DNA of 49,870 bases from a bacterium (GTDB lineage Bacteria; B130-G9): contig DATLAJ010000037.1 in NCBI GenBank assembly GCA_035527515.1, positions 1 to 49,870 of the forward strand, written 5' to 3'. Numbering within the stretch: the stretch's first letter is position 1; the number at the start of each line of letters is the position of its first letter. Under the pieces are notes generated by a model, which saw nothing but the letters and a program-made list of their open reading frames with translations, made no database searches and was not told the origin of the DNA. The translations under genes were made by a program, and so were the position numbers. Positions 47,686 through 49,870 of this stretch are shown here, piece by piece.

Positions 47686-49870
47686 GGACAGGATCAGGCA
47701 TCTCATCGACCAGGAGCACATCAGCTCCCTACTGAAGCTCGTCGATGACGGCGCCCAGTCTGCAATTCTCGAGGGCCTACGAGGCGCGGCGGCCACGCTC
47801 ATCATCGCTGAAGTTGCCCATCAGTCCTCAAAGCGTCTCCTGGTGGTGGTCGATGATATGCGAAAGGCCCACTCCATGATGGCCGACCTCGCCTTTTTCC
47901 TCAATGTCCGGCGAGGCGCGTATGCGCTGGAAGAGGGAGCCTATCTGATCGCGGATGGGTCGCCAGCCGACACGCGGGATGACATCTTCATCCTCCCGTC
48001 GAGATCGATCTTGCCCTTTGAGATGTTCTCACCTCCGCACCAGGAGATGGCGCTTCGGCATCTGGCGCTGCGAGCCGCGCTTACGAAGCGGGCCAAAATC
48101 GTAGTTGCGCCAGCCGAGGCCCTTCTGCTGCGCACGGCGCCCAAGGACCTGATCGCCGAGCACGTGCTAGACCTTGCCGTCTTGGAGGAATGCGACATGG
48201 AGAGGGTCGCGACAAGGCTGCTTGGTGCGGGATACAAACGTGAATATGTGGTTGAGCTGCCCGGCTCATTCGCCATCCGCGGCGGCATTCTTGACGTCTT
48301 CCCGCCGAACGAGGAGCTCGGTATCAGGCTCGAGCTGCTCGACGACCGCATCGAATCGATACGTGAGTTCGATACGAGCACGCAGCGATCGGTTAGAAAA
48401 TTGCGGTCCGCCGTGATTCCTCCTGCCAGCGAGATCATCCTGACCGAGGAGGTTGCGAAAGATGCGACGAGAAGGCTGCTTTCCATCGAACCTCGTTCAG
48501 ACCAATACCTCAACTACCAGAACTTGATGGAGAAGATCGAGCAGCTGAACCATTTTAGCGGGATAGAGAACTACCTGTCGCTCATTTACGAGAGCGCCCC
48601 GATGACGCTTGATTTTTTCGACGACGATTTCTGCACGATCATAGCGACGACGTGTCCGGTGGAGGAGCTCGTGGCGAGTTTCTGGGAGAGAGCGAGAGAT
48701 GCGGCCAAGACGGCGACGAGGACGTCGCTTTTTTTCTGCGAGCAGATGTATTTGAACTTTGTTTCTCAGAATGACCTTTTGAGCTTGCTTTCGATGCGAC
48801 ACCGGCTTTTCTTACAGGGCGAGACCTCCATCGCAACACCCATTTCGGAAGATGTATTTAGCCAGTCGCTTGAGCGGTTTTCGTTTGAGACTTCGTCTGT
48901 AATTCCGTCCGGAAGCGACGTTGTGCTCATGCTGCTGTCGCTTTTCGGCAAGGGGAGAGGTCCTGCGACGGATACGGTGAACGTGGTCTGCCATACCGCG
49001 GAACAGGCCAGGAAAATGAGGCGGCTGATGCTGTCAGACGACCTGGGCCCAGAGGTGCAGGGCGACCCCGATGCTCTCTTTGGCGAGCTCTGCCTCGCTG
49101 ACCTCTATCGGGAGGGCAGGGCGCAGCTTTTCGTTGGGCGTCTATCTCGCGGTTTTAGGTTTCCGGAGCTTGCGATAACTCTCGTCTCGGAGGAGGAACT
49201 GCTCGGCAGCAAGATGGCGGCCAAGAAGCGCCGGCGCAAAGAGGTTGATGAGCAGATGCTCGACTTTGCAAGCCTTTCCGCTGGCGACTTCGTTGTTCAC
49301 ATTGATCACGGCGTTGGCAAATACGTGGGTCTTTCTACGATGCTGGTCGATGGTCGCCCGGTCGATTACATGACGGTGCTTTACGATGGAGAAGACAAGC
49401 TTTACGTGCCCGTAGAGGAATTGACAGGCGTGCAGAAATACGTGGCCTCGGGAGACATCAAGCCACGCCTCAACCGCCTGGGCGGCAGCGCGTGGGCGAA
49501 GGCCGTTAGTCGCGTCAAGAAGGTCGCACAGCAGATCGCCAAGGAGCTGCTCGAGCTCTATGCGGCCAGGGTGGCGATCCAGGGGTTTACGTTTGGCCCA
49601 GACACGCCGTGGCAGTATCAGTTCGAGCTGATGTTTCCATTTGATGAGACACGGGACCAGCTTATGGCGATCGAGGATGTCAAGAGAGACATGGAGACGG
49701 CCAAGCCCATGGACCGCCTCGTCTGCGGCGACGTTGGCTACGGCAAGACGGAGGTCGCGCTCCGCGCCGCTTTCAAGACTGCTAGCAACAACAAGCAGGT
49801 GGCGGTTCTTGTCCCGACAACGGTCTTGGCTCAGCAACACTACGACACGTTTCATAAACGCTTCGCTCAG
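47675..49870 (+). CDS. mfd: Transcription-repair coupling factor Mfd, 5' part
   Basis: The first 732 codons, cut by the window edge (complete Mfd is about 1150 residues). Mfd removes stalled RNA polymerase and recruits UvrA to transcription-blocking lesions. The N-terminal UvrB-like module is seen in SFAIRGGILDVFPPNEELGIRLELLDDRIESIREFD (quoted here as its features: RGGILDVFPP, then LDDRIESIREFD, about 205-235). The RNA-polymerase-interaction domain begins with GDFVVHIDHGVGKYVGL (about 537-553). Then come FEATPDQ-like MFPFDETRDQLMAIEDVKRDME and Walker A GDVGYGKT (685-692) of the RecG-like translocase. The ATG at 47675 overlaps the TPR gene by 11 bases. Confidence 0.94.
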   Translation, partial: MNLRDRIRHLIDQEHISSLLKLVDDGAQSAILEGLRGAAATLIIAEVAHQSSKRLLVVVDDMRKAHSMMADLAFFLNVRRGAYALEEGAYLIADGSPADTRDDIFILPSRSILPFEMFSPPHQEMALRHLALRAALTKRAKIVVAPAEALLLRTAPKDLIAEHVLDLAVLEECDMERVATRLLGAGYKREYVVELPGSFAIRGGILDVFPPNEELGIRLELLDDRIESIREFDTSTQRSVRKLRSAVIPPASEIILTEEVAKDATRRLLSIEPRSDQYLNYQNLMEKIEQLNHFSGIENYLSLIYESAPMTLDFFDDDFCTIIATTCPVEELVASFWERARDAAKTATRTSLFFCEQMYLNFVSQNDLLSLLSMRHRLFLQGETSIATPISEDVFSQSLERFSFETSSVIPSGSDVVLMLLSLFGKGRGPATDTVNVVCHTAEQARKMRRLMLSDDLGPEVQGDPDALFGELCLADLYREGRAQLFVGRLSRGFRFPELAITLVSEEELLGSKMAAKKRRRKEVDEQMLDFASLSAGDFVVHIDHGVGKYVGLSTMLVDGRPVDYMTVLYDGEDKLYVPVEELTGVQKYVASGDIKPRLNRLGGSAWAKAVSRVKKVAQQIAKELLELYAARVAIQGFTFGPDTPWQYQFELMFPFDETRDQLMAIEDVKRDMETAKPMDRLVCGDVGYGKTEVALRAAFKTASNNKQVAVLVPTTVLAQQHYDTFHKRFAQ

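Noticed and set aside
49142-49855. 237-codon minus-strand open frame
   Set aside because: Antisense to well-conserved mfd domains.

Overview
The window is a roughly 50 kb stretch of a diderm bacterial chromosome. An LpxH-like phosphatase points to an outer membrane, and many Sec-exported repeat proteins point to a rich cell envelope. Core genes (rpoD, tsaD, engB, rsmB, glyA, folE, argF, mfd) are typical of free-living bacteria, while the DUF2298/Agl23-like membrane pair is best known from Chloroflexota and Archaea. The mix of core genes with many unassignable secreted proteins suggests an uncultivated candidate phylum; I cannot name it from sequence alone. Most promoters I can see are sigma70-like, TTGACA with a 16-18 bp spacer and TATATT or TATAGT. 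No rRNA, tRNA, IS element or CRISPR array was found.

Layout. 1-1.2 kb (minus): a small secreted protein followed by a truncated secreted PQQ-type propeller, then a 1 kb spacer carrying a composite palindromic repeat. 1.7-3.5 kb (plus): an Lrp/AsnC regulator and lysine 6-aminotransferase. 3.6-8.8 kb (minus): a tight, AT-richer four-gene operon (DUF6884-like, SIR2-AAA ATPase fusion, an unknown protein with a CARF-like GTK motif, and a DpdA/TGT-like transglycosylase). This is the best candidate for an undescribed defence or DNA-modification system. 8.9-10.7 kb (minus): IHF/HU, MerR and a sugar-nucleotide epimerase with a zinc-ribbon insert. 11.1-15.7 kb (plus): a giant secreted C39-type peptidase. 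15.8-17.8 kb (plus): engB-rsmB. 17.8-23.8 kb (minus): rpoD, lpxH-like, tsaD and a GT-C-like membrane protein. 24.1-29.0 kb (minus): folE, LMW-PTP, two rpiB paralogues, a DNA methyltransferase with a restriction-like tail, and glyA. 29.2-31.9 kb (minus): repeat cluster, secreted beta-propeller and a small secreted protein. 32.8-42.6 kb (plus): argF, a ten-PKD-domain secreted protein, M19 dipeptidase, DUF2298 protein and Agl23-like/PA14 protein. 42.6-45.5 kb (minus): a PP-loop ATPase and a secreted beta-helix protein. 45.7 kb to the end (plus): a membrane-anchored TPR protein and the start of mfd.

How it fits together. The secreted proteins (propellers, PKD, beta-helix, C39 peptidase, small Ig-like proteins) share signal peptides and related beta-sandwich modules. 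This suggests a common cell-surface or matrix programme, with the GT-C proteins possibly supplying glycans. The 3.6-8.8 kb operon and the methyltransferase at 25.4-26.8 kb look like accessory, possibly transferred, genome-defence functions set among core genes.
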